This document shows, piece after piece, positions 22,329 to 33,297 of a stretch of DNA of 64,000 nt (position 1 is the first letter of the stretch; every line of letters starts with the position of its first letter). Origin of the DNA: Pomphorhynchus laevis (Eukaryota > Acanthocephala > Palaeacanthocephala > Echinorhynchida > Pomphorhynchidae); assembly GCA_012934845.2 (NCBI GenBank), contig WNNJ02003663.1, positions 1 through 64,000 on the forward strand, in the 5' to 3' direction. The translations under genes were made by a program, and so were the position numbers. The notes under the pieces are model-generated. The model was not told the origin of the DNA, did no database searches, and saw nothing but the letters and a program-made list of their open reading frames with translations.

Positions 22329-23198
22329 TCAACTTGGTGTGGATAATTGTGGAGACGGAGAAGGAAGATGGGGATGAGTAAGAGTAAGAGTGACAAGGAT
22401 ATGATCGGACAACCCAGGATCAGTAATTGACAAGGAGGTATAGTGATTAAAGCAGTTAGGAGCAGCAATGATGTCGAGATCACCGCCGAGAATATGAGTT
22501 GGGCTTGTTGAAAGTAATTTATAATTTAAATCAGAAAAAAGATTACTTAAAGTGATAGAGTCAGAGTCAGCCGGGCGATCAAGACGAATGTTAAAGTCAA
22601 TGAGTACAAAAGGAGTATAAGACAATGAAGAGTGAGACATAAGATCTGCAAGGTCGTTAAAGAAGATACGTGAGGGGGCAACTGAACCTGGACGGTATCC
22701 AATCACAAGTTCCAGAGACAAAGTTGTTGATAATATGCATATGAGTAATGCGAACGAAGTGTAACGGATGTAAACGTTAATTTTACGTAGAGACATTGGG
22801 TGACGAGCAATAGCAACAATACTGCCATGGTTAGAAGCAGTAGATGCATGAGAGGACATTGGACGAGATGGTTCAACTAGAGAACAACCAGAGCGACATA
22901 GACGACAGATAACATGATCGTCGGAGTCACAATGCCAGGATTCGGTAACGCAGAGAATATCTATAGATAATTGATCGAAGATATCGAGGAGCATATCAGC
23001 TTTATGAAGAATTGAGCGAGTGTTGAATAGACTTAGACGAAAAGTATGCTCAGGAGCGAGTTCGACTAGCGAAGAAGACAAGGGGGAGAGATGGGACGCC
23101 ATCGAATTTTTAGCCTTGTGTGTACAGCGTGAAAATTTCCATTGATTTGACGTATTGATATGGATGACTCGCCGTTGTTTCACGTCGATGTTTCTCAA
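22329..23198 (-). CDS. CR1-B endonuclease/exonuclease/phosphatase (EEP) domain
   Basis: 289 aa with AP-endonuclease-type motifs of Jockey-superfamily LINEs: FNTRSILHKADMLLDIF, LCVTESWH, GYRPGSVAPSRIFF, FVLIDFNIRLDRP (the GDFN box with Gly replaced by Ile), and SDHILVTLTL. It would nick the target to prime reverse transcription. The first ~30 residues are probably ORF1/linker sequence; the true start is uncertain. The altered GDFN box suggests decay. Confidence 0.75.
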   Translation of the reverse strand: MRNIDVKQRRVIHINTSNQWKFSRCTHKAKNSMASHLSPLSSSLVELAPEHTFRLSLFNTRSILHKADMLLDIFDQLSIDILCVTESWHCDSDDHVICRLCRSGCSLVEPSRPMSSHASTASNHGSIVAIARHPMSLRKINVYIRYTSFALLICILSTTLSLELVIGYRPGSVAPSRIFFNDLADLMSHSSLSYTPFVLIDFNIRLDRPADSDSITLSNLFSDLNYKLLSTSPTHILGGDLDIIAAPNCFNHYTSLSITDPGLSDHILVTLTLTHPHLPSPSPQLSTPS

Positions 23199-24572
23199 TG
23201 CGAGCTAAATCGAGCTGGCCAATATCAGAAGGGGAGCGGTCAGGAAAGATATGACAAGTAGACGAAGTGGTAAGAAGTTTAAAACGTTGGTAGAGTATCA
23301 GTGATGCATGTTAACTATGCTTGGAAACGATTTTTAGGAGTGGAGGACTGAGATGATTTGATTTAGTGGGTTTGTTAAAACGGATCAAAGATACGGGACC
23401 AATATTATTGAATAGGGATGGATTATCATCAGGAAGAATGGTTGAGAGGATATACCTGAAAGCATATACATCATCATCGAGGCGACATTGAGGAGAAGCA
23501 AATTCGGGAAGCTTTAAGTTAGATATGATAATGCATCGATCGCGCGAAGGAAAACGATTACGTGGAAGTGGTGGACTGACAGACCTGGTAGGAGTAGAGG
23601 CAGAAGAGCAAATAAACGTGGGAATGACAGGGATGTTAATTGAAGATTTACGATAGTTTCGAGCATGTGTGACAGGAGTGGAGTGTTAAATCGGTTTGCG
23701 GATATGTTATTGGAGATGATTTTGACGGAAGGATGTAAATTATTAAGAAGTGATACGGTGGACGTAGAGTAAGGAGTACGTGAAGAGAAGAAAGATGTAT
23801 GAGATGTATTTAGATGTGGGGAGGAATAGGAAAACTGAGGTACGAGATGAAGGCCTTTACTGTTTGCATTGTTAGGAATATGAAGACTAAATGAAGTTTT
23901 ATCCGTAGTTAAACGAGGAAAGTGTGAGAGAGAAGTTTTAAGAACGGGTCATAGATGGCGAAGGAGTTAATAAGCAAGCGGATTACGACGAAAGCTTGGA
24001 AGATATTTTGTCGTTTGTTGATGTTTCATGTATAACAGTGGTCTGAGTCGACTGAGAGACATCATTAAGCTCATTTATTGAGCACAACTCTGTTTCGTTA
24101 GCCTCCAAAACGTCACCATTGTTTGAGTGGTCATGCTTCATTAGCTTACATACAAGGGCAGCACAAAAGAAGCCGCAGAGGAAATTCCGTCCTGAAACGT
24201 TGTCCTCGTCAGTGAAAGGAATGACAACGTGAGTTCAAACATTGCAGTTCTTGTTGTCGCATCCGATTTGCTTTTCGATGTTAGTTTCCTTGACGGACTT
24301 GAGTTGCTGGCCGATATTTTTAGTTAGCTTTCTCTGTCATAATAAGATGTCAATTAGCTAGTTGTAGTCAAGAATGTTTAAACTCCGTTAGTCTGTAAGT
24401 GGTTAGTTGTAAGTAGTTCGCGTTATTTGTAAGTAGCGAGCGGAACTGACAGGAAAAATTATATTTTTTATATCTCAAATGTAAGTTTTTATAACCGAAC
24501 GATTATAACCAGTAGATTTTAACTAAAAAATTATGACATATAATCTTTATTAAATTCTTAAAATATAATAAA

Positions 24573-24704
24573 AATAAATATAATTTATTTCATTCTTTAT
24601 TCGAAACCAGATTGCATAGCAGTTACTCCTGATAACTTCTGACATCAGGAGGAACTGCTATGCAATCTGGTTTTGAATAAAGAATAAAATAAATTATATT
24701 TATT
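24573..24704. repeat. 61-bp-arm palindrome derived from the foldback repeat family
   Basis: Left arm 24573-24632 and right arm 24644-24704 are complementary with about three mismatches around a 10-nt loop. Each arm contains GCATAGCAGTT..CCTGAT, the core word of the repeats at 382-572 and 834-1021, here flanked by different AT-rich sequence. 24449-24572 is AT-rich with no gene. Confidence 0.75.
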
Positions 24705-25739
24705 TATCTTCTTTATTTATTGAATTCTATTTTGCAATCAAACGTTCTTCGCATTTTTGACGGCATAAATTATTCAAAAGGGTTTCTCGTCTGACATATG
24801 TTATGAACACTAACTTATTATTCTGTTTTGTAGATTGTTTTTGCTCCCGTTAATACAAAATTGTATAACATCTTATAATTATTTATTATTAATCTTTATT
24901 TATCTATCGTAAAAAATTCGTAGACTTGATTTGTTTGTCGGATAAGTTATTATTGACATATGGAATAATAATAACTTATCGACGAGGTTGTGAGCTGCTC
25001 TCTCACAGTGACATCAATAACAGAACTGGTAGTTGGATTAATGCAGCACTCTGTAGAGTGCTGCATTTTATACATAAACCACCAACCCCTACGTTTCATT
25101 GTTCTACAACAAATTCAATCCTCAACATTACTGCTACGTATAATGTGGTTGTTAATACCCATCCGCACTAAACAGTCGCGCCAACAACTGACCACCTCTC
25201 CTGACCTTATACGCTGGCGGCTTGAGAAAGACACGTTGCTTAGAAGGAGTTTTCACTTTGATCCTATTAAAGTTACCTTCATTTAGGGAGTTATCGAACT
25301 CTTCCCCAAGATTGGGAATGAGAGCTTGACCGAATTTTATTCCTACCTCTCTTCACAAGCTCCGTGATATTATCAACTACCTATAAAGGTCGCATTGACA
25401 GTCCCACCAACAAAACTCAAGGTCCTTGCAAAAATACTACACCTCGCCAATCTCTTCGTTTTCGTCAGACAAGTTCTTTCGAATGGACACTGGAGTTCTA
25501 TATATAGGCTCCAGCAGCGTTGTGACAGGACGAATATTGCTCGTCTTAGTCCCTCTCAGGCTTCCTTCTGGAAGACATTCAAGAAATAGAAGTTTGTCAG
25601 CTGGCTGGAGAGGGCATCGGGTTGGATTGGTAGCGTAAGCATTGATAAAGTTTTGGAGAAGTCACTAGATTTACATAATTATGGAGTCATGTTTTCTCTC
25701 CCAGCCAATCTCGCCTTGGGGTAACTTCAGGAGCAGGGA
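24705..25739. other. No gene recognised; short perfect palindrome at 25041-25066
   Basis: Frames at 24926-25286 and 25395-25640 have no recognisable domain; the latter may be the decayed 3' UTR of the RLE-I LINE to the right. ATGCAGCACTCT at 25041 pairs perfectly with 25055-25066 around a 2-nt loop. Confidence 0.4.
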
Positions 25740-26240
25740 CATCCGTTACGGATATCTTTAACTTATGGGCCCACTTCCGGGCACATTCAAAATCGTCGCT
25801 CTACTCACTTCTCTAGTTTGTCAGCTTATGACAGCTTATCAAATGCAGTTGCCGCCAAACAGGCCGCAACATACGATATCCGGGCATACATCTGGTTTTC
25901 TTGTAGTTGTGACCCGTTGGAAAGGAATTGATTCGGGTACCGGTTCCAGCTGAGGTTCAAGTCCCACTCCATTGCATACAAGTGTCAATGCGTCAGCCAC
26001 TATGTCATCTTACGTCAGCCACACAATCTCGTTGTGTCGGATAATAGACAGGGCAATTCTTTTACAGGAAAGAGAATGTGTCATGTTCTGATTGTCGCCA
26101 CCAATACAGTGTTCCGCCATACCTGTGGGGGTCCAGTTGAAGCGAGCAGCTAGTGCATCCCAAAACTCTCTCGACGTAAGATGAAACCTGTTGTTCTAGT
26201 GGTTGTACGGTAAGCTAACTGGATGCACCCTTTAAAGCAG

Positions 26241-26372
26241 CAAACTGTAGGTGTCTATACACCTACAGTTTGAGCACTCGGTTAAACTCGTTGCTCAAAC
26301 TACAGTTTGAGCACTTGTCTATACACCTACAGTTAGGCACTACAGAAAGAGCACTCGTTCAAGTGCTCTTTC
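26241..26372. repeat. Cluster of perfect palindromes at a LINE 5' junction
   Basis: CAAACTGTAGGTGT (26241-26254) pairs with 26259-26272; GCTCAAACT (26293-26301) with 26304-26312; GAAAGAGCACT (26345-26355) with 26362-26372. The last right arm is genuine CR1-A sequence at the 5' end of the fragment, so the left arm is a short inverted copy of it. Words from the first hairpin (CTATACACCTACAGTT) recur at 26319. Confidence 0.75.
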
Positions 26373-26793
26373 GTCTCCGTCGCTTCGACCACACATCCAC
26401 ATATTTTGCCCAACTCTCCTGGCCCACCATCAACATCCGCATTAAATCCCGCCTTCTTCTCGTTACTTTTCGGCTCATCGCTGTCGGCTTTCCATCGTTC
26501 ATCAACCTTCCTTTCTTGGACGATGCTCGCCCCACCTCGCTATCGCTTCGTTCCTGTCATACCCTCTTACTCCACGTTCCAAATTACTCCAACAACTATG
26601 ATCTCCGATCCTTCCTCGTCGCCGCCTCACTCGCCTAGAATCAACTCACTCTCGACGTCCGCCGCGCCCCCTCCTTTATCACATTCAAACACCTCCGTTC
26701 ACACCTTCTCGACACCTGATTCACAGTTTTGTTTTGTTGTGGTCATGTAAGCGTGCGCTGGCACGCATTTGCCACGTTAAAATAAATCCCTTT
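26356..26793 (+). mobile_element. CR1-A 3' fragment
   Basis: About 440 bp coding for the end of the RT ORF (LFRLRRFDHTSTYFAQLSWP, then a second frame) and ending in the 3' hairpin and AAATAAAT. Inserted in antisense into the RLE-I LINE, between its connector and RLE segments. Its 5' truncation point (CGTTCAAGTGC) is essentially the same as in the pieces at 36425 and 38085. Confidence 0.8.
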
Positions 26794-28475
26794 TTTATAC
26801 ATACATTCTGTACCAAACTCGTTTATCTCATTTAGTTTATCGATGTGGCGCTTGTTGTTCATGTCCTTAATGGTGTTGGCTGTCATCATCTGCTGAGTAT
26901 GTCGTTGGACTGGATTTGTAGTATCATCGTATGCTTTGCACAGCATTTTAGAGGCCATATGTTGATGTTCTGCTTCCTTTAACGGATCCATCAACCCAAG
27001 ACCGCCTATACGTAGTGGAATAGTGTATATTGATTTGAGGATTGATGAAGTGGGGTGATCAAATGTTTTAGACGCAAATACATCGAAGATATCATCACCT
27101 AGCGGTTTAAACCATTCAGGAGAGCACGCAGTTGTACGTAAAAGGTGAACCCATTTATACTGGAAGGCATGAACATAGGTCGCATAGGCGGAGTGAGCAT
27201 CAACGTCCGAGATAGTACTCATCCTTGATACGAAATTCCGTCATCGACCAGTAGCGCACGTCACTTGCTCTTCAACGAAGTCAGTGGAACCTATGGGTAC
27301 TCCAAGCAGTATCACACCGCGTTTGAACATCGAAACATTCGTTTCCACGAACAGTTCATGTGCGACTTTGATACATGAATGATGATAGAGAAGACTACTC
27401 TTTATGTCTATGACAAAGTACCCATATTGAGGACAAGTGGTTTGTAAGATATCCCATATAACTCTCAAATCTTTTAGCGGCCCAACAAAAGTTGAGTCAT
27501 CTGCATACCATCGCTGCGTGATGCTCGAAATCCTTGCTTGTATTCTATTGATTAGTGGCAACGATGCCGCTGCAAATGCGGCCATTGCAAGCGGGTCGGC
27601 TTGGGTAAAACCCTCTTTCGATAGTATCTCACCGCCATCTCCAACCATGATCGCATGACCTCCATACATGTTATTAAGCATTCAACCCATCGATGGACAA
27701 ACCATCCAAATATTTGACAGCCTTAATTTCCGGCTGATCCTATTAAATGCCTTCTTGGCATCAATGGAGAGAATTCCCATTTCAGAATTTGAGTGGAATT
27801 GCTCTGATAACAAGTGGATCGCGTATTCTATTCCACAACGTTGTGCAGCACATAATTGTTCACCATCTTTTACAGCTTGAAGATCCGGCTTGACTACATT
27901 CCCAAATGTTATACATATGATTCTTCCTAGTGCCTCTCCTATCCCTATAGGTTTGACGCCAGGATTTTTGTTCAATGCGATAAGGCGTGATGCGACCAAA
28001 GCTTCCAACACATCAAAATCAATTTTATCCGTCGCCTAGCTAGGGCTACCGAGCGCGTCCCCGGGTTGCGGATAGGGGAAGAGCCTTCAGATATGGAGGT
28101 TAGCTACGACATAAGCAAACAACTGTTTGACGAATAAGTAATCGCGGACAATTAGTGGATGTGTTATGACGGTGGCGGATTCAGAGTTAGCACTCTTGAT
28201 TCCTAAAAATACCATCAACCAAATACGGGCTAGCATATTAACATGGCGAGATTGTCCCGCCATTAAATAAGGACTTGCCCCCTTGAGTGTGGCGAACTCA
28301 TGTGGTATCCCAGCCTACAACAAACACCAATGAAAGTAAACACGAAGAAACTACATATGCAAAAAATGCAAACAACTCCCGATCAAACTAATTTTGTGAG
28401 TCCGACTAGTCATGCGATCCCCGAGTGCCTGACCAGGGAGGAAAACCATCTTCCAAAATCACCCTTACTAAACAA

Positions 28476-29537
28476 AAAATTGAAGATTGCGACTATAAAT
28501 GTAAGAACACTATTACAAACCGCTCAAACGATGTTATTGGCCAGAACTCTAGATATCCGTAACATTGACATATGCTGTGCCACTGAGTTCACGACAGCTC
28601 ACGATACTATACAATGCTCTTTTCTGGACCCACGGATGGTTCCGGTCAACGTAGTGTAGCCATTCTGATTCGGCCATCTATTATGCCCTACTTGATTGAC
28701 TGGAGTCCAGTTAGCGACAGATTAGCTTCTGTACGACTGAGAGGCAAAAATTCATACTAGACTGTCATCTGTGCATATGGCCCAACAAATGCTATGATTC
28801 CTGTAAAAATTGATGAATTTTATCAGAAACTTGATGAAGTTCTACTGACAATTCCCTCACGTGATTTTCTTCTGGTCGCCGGCGACTTCAATGCTCAACT
28901 TAGGTCAGGTGAATTGACCGCACCCTTTGTTGGAAAACATGGAATTGGCAAAATGTGTGCAAACGGTAACAAACTGCTTGATTTGATGTGCATGCATCGT
29001 TTGATAGCTATAAACACTTGCTTCCAGCACCGGAAACGGCATCTAGTAACATGGACATATCCTAACGGCGAGGACCGCAATCAAATTGACTTTATTCTGT
29101 TTCGTCTACGGTGTAGAAAAGCCATCACAAACTGCCGTTCGTATTGGGGAATTGATGTATTGACAGACCACTCGCTAGTAATAATGGATATTGAAGCAAC
29201 ATTCAAACCCAAGTCACAAAGGTCAAAGTTAATACAACCAGAAGTATGTCTACTAGAAAACGACTACATACGTAGTAGATTCATTGACAGTTTATCACGC
29301 AAGCTTGAGTTTAAGTTTTTACCAGTATCGGATGGAAATGAAGATGTTTGTCAGATTGGTGAACGATGGTCAACACTCAAGAACGCACTATATTCTTCGG
29401 CTCATGATATTCTTCCTTATCGCAAAAGTCCTAGGAACGATTGGATAAGCGCAACATTTATAATGATCTCCGAACAAAGAAAGTTGAGCATGGCTGCAGG
29501 AAATAACGTAGAGACAACCACTCTTACTCGCAAATAA
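28476..29537 (+). CDS. RTE-like LINE, EEP endonuclease portion
   Basis: LKIATINVRTLLQTAQTM opens the AP-endonuclease-like domain; YGPTNAMIPV, FLLVAGDFNAQLR (catalytic GDFN), TWTYPNGEDRNQIDFIL and LTDHSLVIMD (catalytic Asp-His) follow. The frame used at 28300-28659 changes near 28640, a TAG lies at 28758-28760, and a TAA at 29535-29537 separates it from the RT, whose frame is the same. The start is probably the ATG near 28301 (MWYPSLQQT). Confidence 0.8.
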
Positions 29538-31412
29538 CGCGCCAGTATACGTCATGATAAAGAGGAATACTGGACAAAACTTTCAAACCAAGCCCAAAAG
29601 GCAGCTAACAATGGTAATGCGCGTAAGTTCTTAGGTCTCATAAAAAGATACTACATACCTACACAGCAGAGTGGAGTCACAGGGTTGTGGAATATCGATA
29701 TGTCACATAAAATATTCGAAAAGTCTGCACGGTTAGAACGCTGGAGAGCTCATTTTACAAATCTCTACAAGAGAACAGACACTTCGACAAACTCATGTAG
29801 TAATGACAAATCCTGGAGTCGCCAAATATGTACTATGCATACAGAAGTGTTAGAAATCGACGGCAACCCCCCATCAAGTATTGAGGCCAGTCAAATAATT
29901 AATAAACTGAAATGCGTAAAAACTGCGGGACATGATCAAATACATCCAGAATTTCTCAAATATGGTGGTCCTAAAGTTGTCAAATATTTGACCGATTTGT
30001 TCCAATGTATCTGGAATCATAATCAGGTTCCCATGGACTGGCAAACTTCAGTTATAATTCCAATACTGAAGAAGGGGGATGCTTCATTATGCTCGAATTA
30101 TCGACCCATATCTCTCCTACCTGTAGTATATAAAATCATGGAAGGCATAATTCTGAACAGAATTAGGCCGTTACGGCAAATTCAAACAAGAGAAAATCAA
30201 GCTGGATTTAGACCAAATCGAGGATGCATTGATCATATATTCACCCTTCGCGTTCTGATGGATGTCCGTCAAGAGTATCAACAACCGTTAATATTACTAT
30301 TTTTGGATTTGGAGTCGGCGTTTGACCAAGTTAATCGACTATTCATCTGGAAGCTCCTCCATACCTTAGGCATTCCTAAACACCTATGTGAACATATCGG
30401 TGCAATGTATGAAAATACTGTGTCAGTCGTGCGCGAATACGGTTGTACTGGAATTCCGTTTCCTGTTAGTACAGGTGTTCGACAAGGGGGAATACTATCA
30501 CCAGAACTATTCAACATTCTCATCGATCATCTCCTATGGGAAACGCTCGACCTGCACAGTGAAGGTATACGCCTGCATCCGAGCAATATGCTGCTTTCTG
30601 ATCTGACGTACGCGGATGATGTAGTCGTACTGTCAGAATCATTTGAGGATGCGCAACGTACAGCAACCCGCATAGGCGAGACAACAAAGAAATATGGGTT
30701 AATCCTTAACTTACCGAAATGTAAACTACTCGCCATAAACTTCCCTCCGTGCTCAGTTATTATTGATGGTATAACTATTGAACAGGTACAATCTTTCACC
30801 TATCTTGGATCAGTGTTTTCCGTAGACTGCCGATGTGACTACGACATTCGAAGCCGGATAATAAAGGCTGGTTTCGCCTTTTCGCGTCTAAACTCCCTCT
30901 GGCGTGATAATAATGTATCTATTAAAACAAAGATCCGAATATATTCGTCTATTGTTCGTCCAGTACTACTGTATGGATCCGAGTGCTGGCCTGAAAAACT
31001 TACAACAAATAATCAACTTGCTGTTTTTGAGCGACGATGTCTACGTAGAATTGCAAAAGTCAATCCACTCGATCATGTATCGAACGCAGAAGTGTATTCT
31101 CGATGTTCACTCGACGTCTCCGTGTCTGATTTGATTCGGAAAAATAGACTGCGCTATCTTGGCCATGTACTTCGGATGCAAAGAGATAGACTCCCAAAGT
31201 TATCTCTGTACTTGGACCCGGAAGAATCCTGGCGACGCCCCAGAGGCGGTGTTCGTAAGAATCTAAAGAGAACGATCGAAGACGATGCCAAGAAAATACT
31301 ATTCAGCTACTCGAACATTGGCTGGCGGAGATTTAAAAGACGATGGAGACAAGAACTGGAAATGGTGGCTCCGAATCGATTGTCCTGGACTCATTTTGCT
31401 ACTTCACTTTGA
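29538..31412 (+). CDS. RTE-like LINE, reverse transcriptase portion
   Basis: Open to 31412. RT boxes: GHDQIHPEFLKYGG, NYRPISLLPVVYKIMEGI, QAGFRPNRGCIDHIFTLR, motif A LFLDLESAFDQVNR, motif B GVRQGGILSPELFNILID, motif C LTYADDVVVLSES, then FTYLGSVFS. The C-terminal part has VRPVLLYGSECW, FERRCLRRIAKV and RLRYLGHVLRM, characteristic of RTE-clade proteins. All catalytic Asp residues are present. No ATG is needed because the frame continues from the EEP across one stop. Confidence 0.9.
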   Translation, partial: RASIRHDKEEYWTKLSNQAQKAANNGNARKFLGLIKRYYIPTQQSGVTGLWNIDMSHKIFEKSARLERWRAHFTNLYKRTDTSTNSCSNDKSWSRQICTMHTEVLEIDGNPPSSIEASQIINKLKCVKTAGHDQIHPEFLKYGGPKVVKYLTDLFQCIWNHNQVPMDWQTSVIIPILKKGDASLCSNYRPISLLPVVYKIMEGIILNRIRPLRQIQTRENQAGFRPNRGCIDHIFTLRVLMDVRQEYQQPLILLFLDLESAFDQVNRLFIWKLLHTLGIPKHLCEHIGAMYENTVSVVREYGCTGIPFPVSTGVRQGGILSPELFNILIDHLLWETLDLHSEGIRLHPSNMLLSDLTYADDVVVLSESFEDAQRTATRIGETTKKYGLILNLPKCKLLAINFPPCSVIIDGITIEQVQSFTYLGSVFSVDCRCDYDIRSRIIKAGFAFSRLNSLWRDNNVSIKTKIRIYSSIVRPVLLYGSECWPEKLTTNNQLAVFERRCLRRIAKVNPLDHVSNAEVYSRCSLDVSVSDLIRKNRLRYLGHVLRMQRDRLPKLSLYLDPEESWRRPRGGVRKNLKRTIEDDAKKILFSYSNIGWRRFKRRWRQELEMVAPNRLSWTHFATSL

Positions 31413-32349
31413 TATGACTTTATTTTCGTCTTCTTGATGTTGTAACTCACGATCTGTAAGGTCTAGTGATTTAATAATAATATCCGTCGCAATCCGAAAT
31501 GCCAAACGCGAGATTATCTCCGCCAAATTTCGTGAATGTGTCTTGAATGTAGTTAACATTCGCTTGAACTCATGGGTAGTGACCCCTGTGGTCCAGCACC
31601 TCCACGAGTCTTAAAGGCCGCAGCAATTACATGGTCCGCGTCTATCACGGTAAAAACAACGTCATGATGAACGACACAACTTGGCAATGGCCTTTGCAAC
31701 AATGCTTCCTGGTCAGCGTTCATGCCCTCCGGATGCATTTCACTTAATATCTCACGTACACTACGTCCATTGAAATCATCGTCCGAATGAAATATCGGAC
31801 AATCGACTGTGTCCGATTGTTCCAGGGTTTTGATCGCAGCGGTGGTATTACCAGATTTGATCAATGAGGAGAAGCATTTTTTCCAGTCAAAACGTTTGAT
31901 TATGTTGGTATTTAATATACATTTTCGTTGGAGTACACGAGCTTTGTCAAGTAAGTTCTGAAGTTGACCGCTGTGGTATAGTGTAAGGCGTCTTTTAGGC
32001 GTTTTCCTTATCAATTGCACCTTACGTGATGGAATTCGTTAAAATTCGTTAAAATCATGTCTATACGTAGGACGAAACGTATCTCTATATTCGACAGTAT
32101 TAGAGTGTTCATTTCTTGTCGATTCATGAACACGTTGGTTCTCTACTTGGGATTCTTGAGTTGAAGTACCCCTTGTACTTTCATCAGTAATTGGCAGTTG
32201 ACATGGGATATCAACATTCGTGTTTTGGCTGTCGATTGGTAGATCAACACAATTAATGAAACAATTATTCAACTTTATCTGTAAGCATTCGACTTAACTA
32301 AAAAAATACAAAAAAATACACATATAAAATTAGATATTAACATGTATTT

Positions 32350-32445
32350 AGACCCGCTGCTATATTGGGTCCAGGAATAGAGGCAGAAACCTGATAGCAT
32401 CACAGTTCCTCCTAATGACATCTAATCCTTATTCTTATACCCGAT
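32350..32445 (+). repeat. Foldback repeat family, partial copy 4
   Basis: Matches the half of the family containing CCGCTGCTATATTGGG and GAAACCTGATAGCATCAC; the left end is missing. It lies between the RLE-I 5' end and a CR1-A fragment. Confidence 0.6.
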
Positions 32446-33297
32446 CAATCTAGATCTCGCCATTGTATACCGTCCTAGTTCATAAAATCCTACATCCTTA
32501 TTTTTTTAACCGAACTCGCTAACATCCGTTCTCATTGTTCTTTGTGTTCAATCCTTCAATCGTTCTAGGCGACTTCAACATCCGCCTAGACCGCCCCTCT
32601 TCCACGGATTCCATCCGATTCATTAACATTCTATCCAACTACAATTACAAACTAATCTCCACTGCCCCCACACATATCCTTGGTGGGGCACTCGACATCA
32701 TCGCTGTCCCCGATCATTTTTCTACCTACACCTCACTGTCAATATCCGATCCTAGTCTATCCGATCACTTTCTCGTCACCCTTGATCTCACTCACAACCA
32801 CACCCCTCCTCACACACCTACAATCCTACGTCGCCCTTGGAAAAATCTTGACCTCTTCCTTCTCCGCTCTGCCTTACTCAAATCGTCTCTAGCCTATCCC
32901 ACAATAGCATATTTATCTCCAGACGATCTCGCCTTTTTTTCGACTCTGAACTCACATCCACTCTCGATCTTCTCTTGCCCTTCAAGTCTCACCCACACCG
33001 TCGCTTGCACCGTTCCCCATGGTTTGACATCCAATGCCTATTCTTAAAGCGTCGACTCCGTCATGCTTTTCGAGTCTATCACCGCTTTTTCAGACTTGAT
33101 ATCCGCTCGCTCACTCCGTCTCTCCGTGATTCTTATCTTGCTCTTCGCCGGTCTCATATCAACCTACTACGTACCAAATGCAACTCCTGGCAGCATAAAA
33201 TCATCACTTCATTCAACACTAAGACTCTATGGCATTCTTTTAACTCGATCCTTGCTCGTTCCTATTCGCCGTGCAACATCAATGCTCTTGAAGATGT
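32446..33297 (+). mobile_element. CR1-A fragment, EEP to pre-RT
   Basis: Starts within the EEP (GATCAATCTAGATCTCGCC) and includes IVLGDFNIRLDRPSSTDS, THILGGALDII, LSDHFLVTLDLTHN, then in a second frame WFDIQCLFLKRRLRHAFRVY and SFNTKTLWHSFNSIL. It stops at CAACATCAATGC, where a Gypsy gag fossil begins. Both ends are truncated, so it is a recombinational fragment rather than a simple insertion. Confidence 0.8.

Larger units (their letters stand above)
20128..24448 (-). mobile_element. CR1/L2-like LINE, subfamily B, full length but broken
   Basis: Runs from a 5' end CAGTTCCGCTCGC (24448), also seen at the start of the copy at 39234, to a conserved 3' hairpin (about 20130-20172). Order: ORF1-like PHD/zinc segment (about 24270-24130, FLCGF..C.ALVCKL), a Ser/Thr/Pro-rich linker (23950-23240), an EEP-type endonuclease, then RT: YRPISLLPTLSKLIERLVL (about 21530), FDIVDHSILL-type motif A (about 21270), GSVL motif B (about 21120), MQYADDILNY motif C (about 21040), and the FLGFHFDN block (about 20790). 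The RT is split into several frames. 4.3 kb is a normal length for this group. Confidence 0.85.
28036..31480 (+). mobile_element. RTE-like LINE insertion with 10-bp TSD
   Basis: TATCCGTCGC occurs at 28026-28035 and 31481-31490 and brackets the whole element, fixing its ends: 3,445 bp. It has a 5' leader of about 400 bp, an EEP-RT ORF, and a 3' end in TTTAATAATAA, the short TAA-type repeat usual for the RTE clade. The TSD is perfect and only about three defects separate it from a complete ORF, so it is young and later than the RLE-I copy it splits. Confidence 0.9.
25740..32290 (-). mobile_element. RLE-type LINE (RLE-I copy 2), interrupted twice
   Basis: Related to the copy at 4317-7580. From right to left: N-terminal linker (32272-32039), pre-RT region (32020-31553: VREILSEMHPEG.., GGAGPQG), RT (28011-27682 with RPIG-type KPIGIGEALGRI and LSIDAKKAFNRISR; 27681-27241 with GFTQADPLAM and RWYADDSTFVG), thumb/connector (27222-26800), and the zinc/RLE end (26230-25750: LTSREFWDALAARFNWTPTG, HSLSCKR, SIIRHNEI, DVCPDIVCCGLFG). 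An RTE-like LINE (28036-31480) and a CR1-A tail (26345-26793) sit inside it. Motif B has QADP for QGDP. Several frame breaks; the Cys-rich start is missing. Confidence 0.8.
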
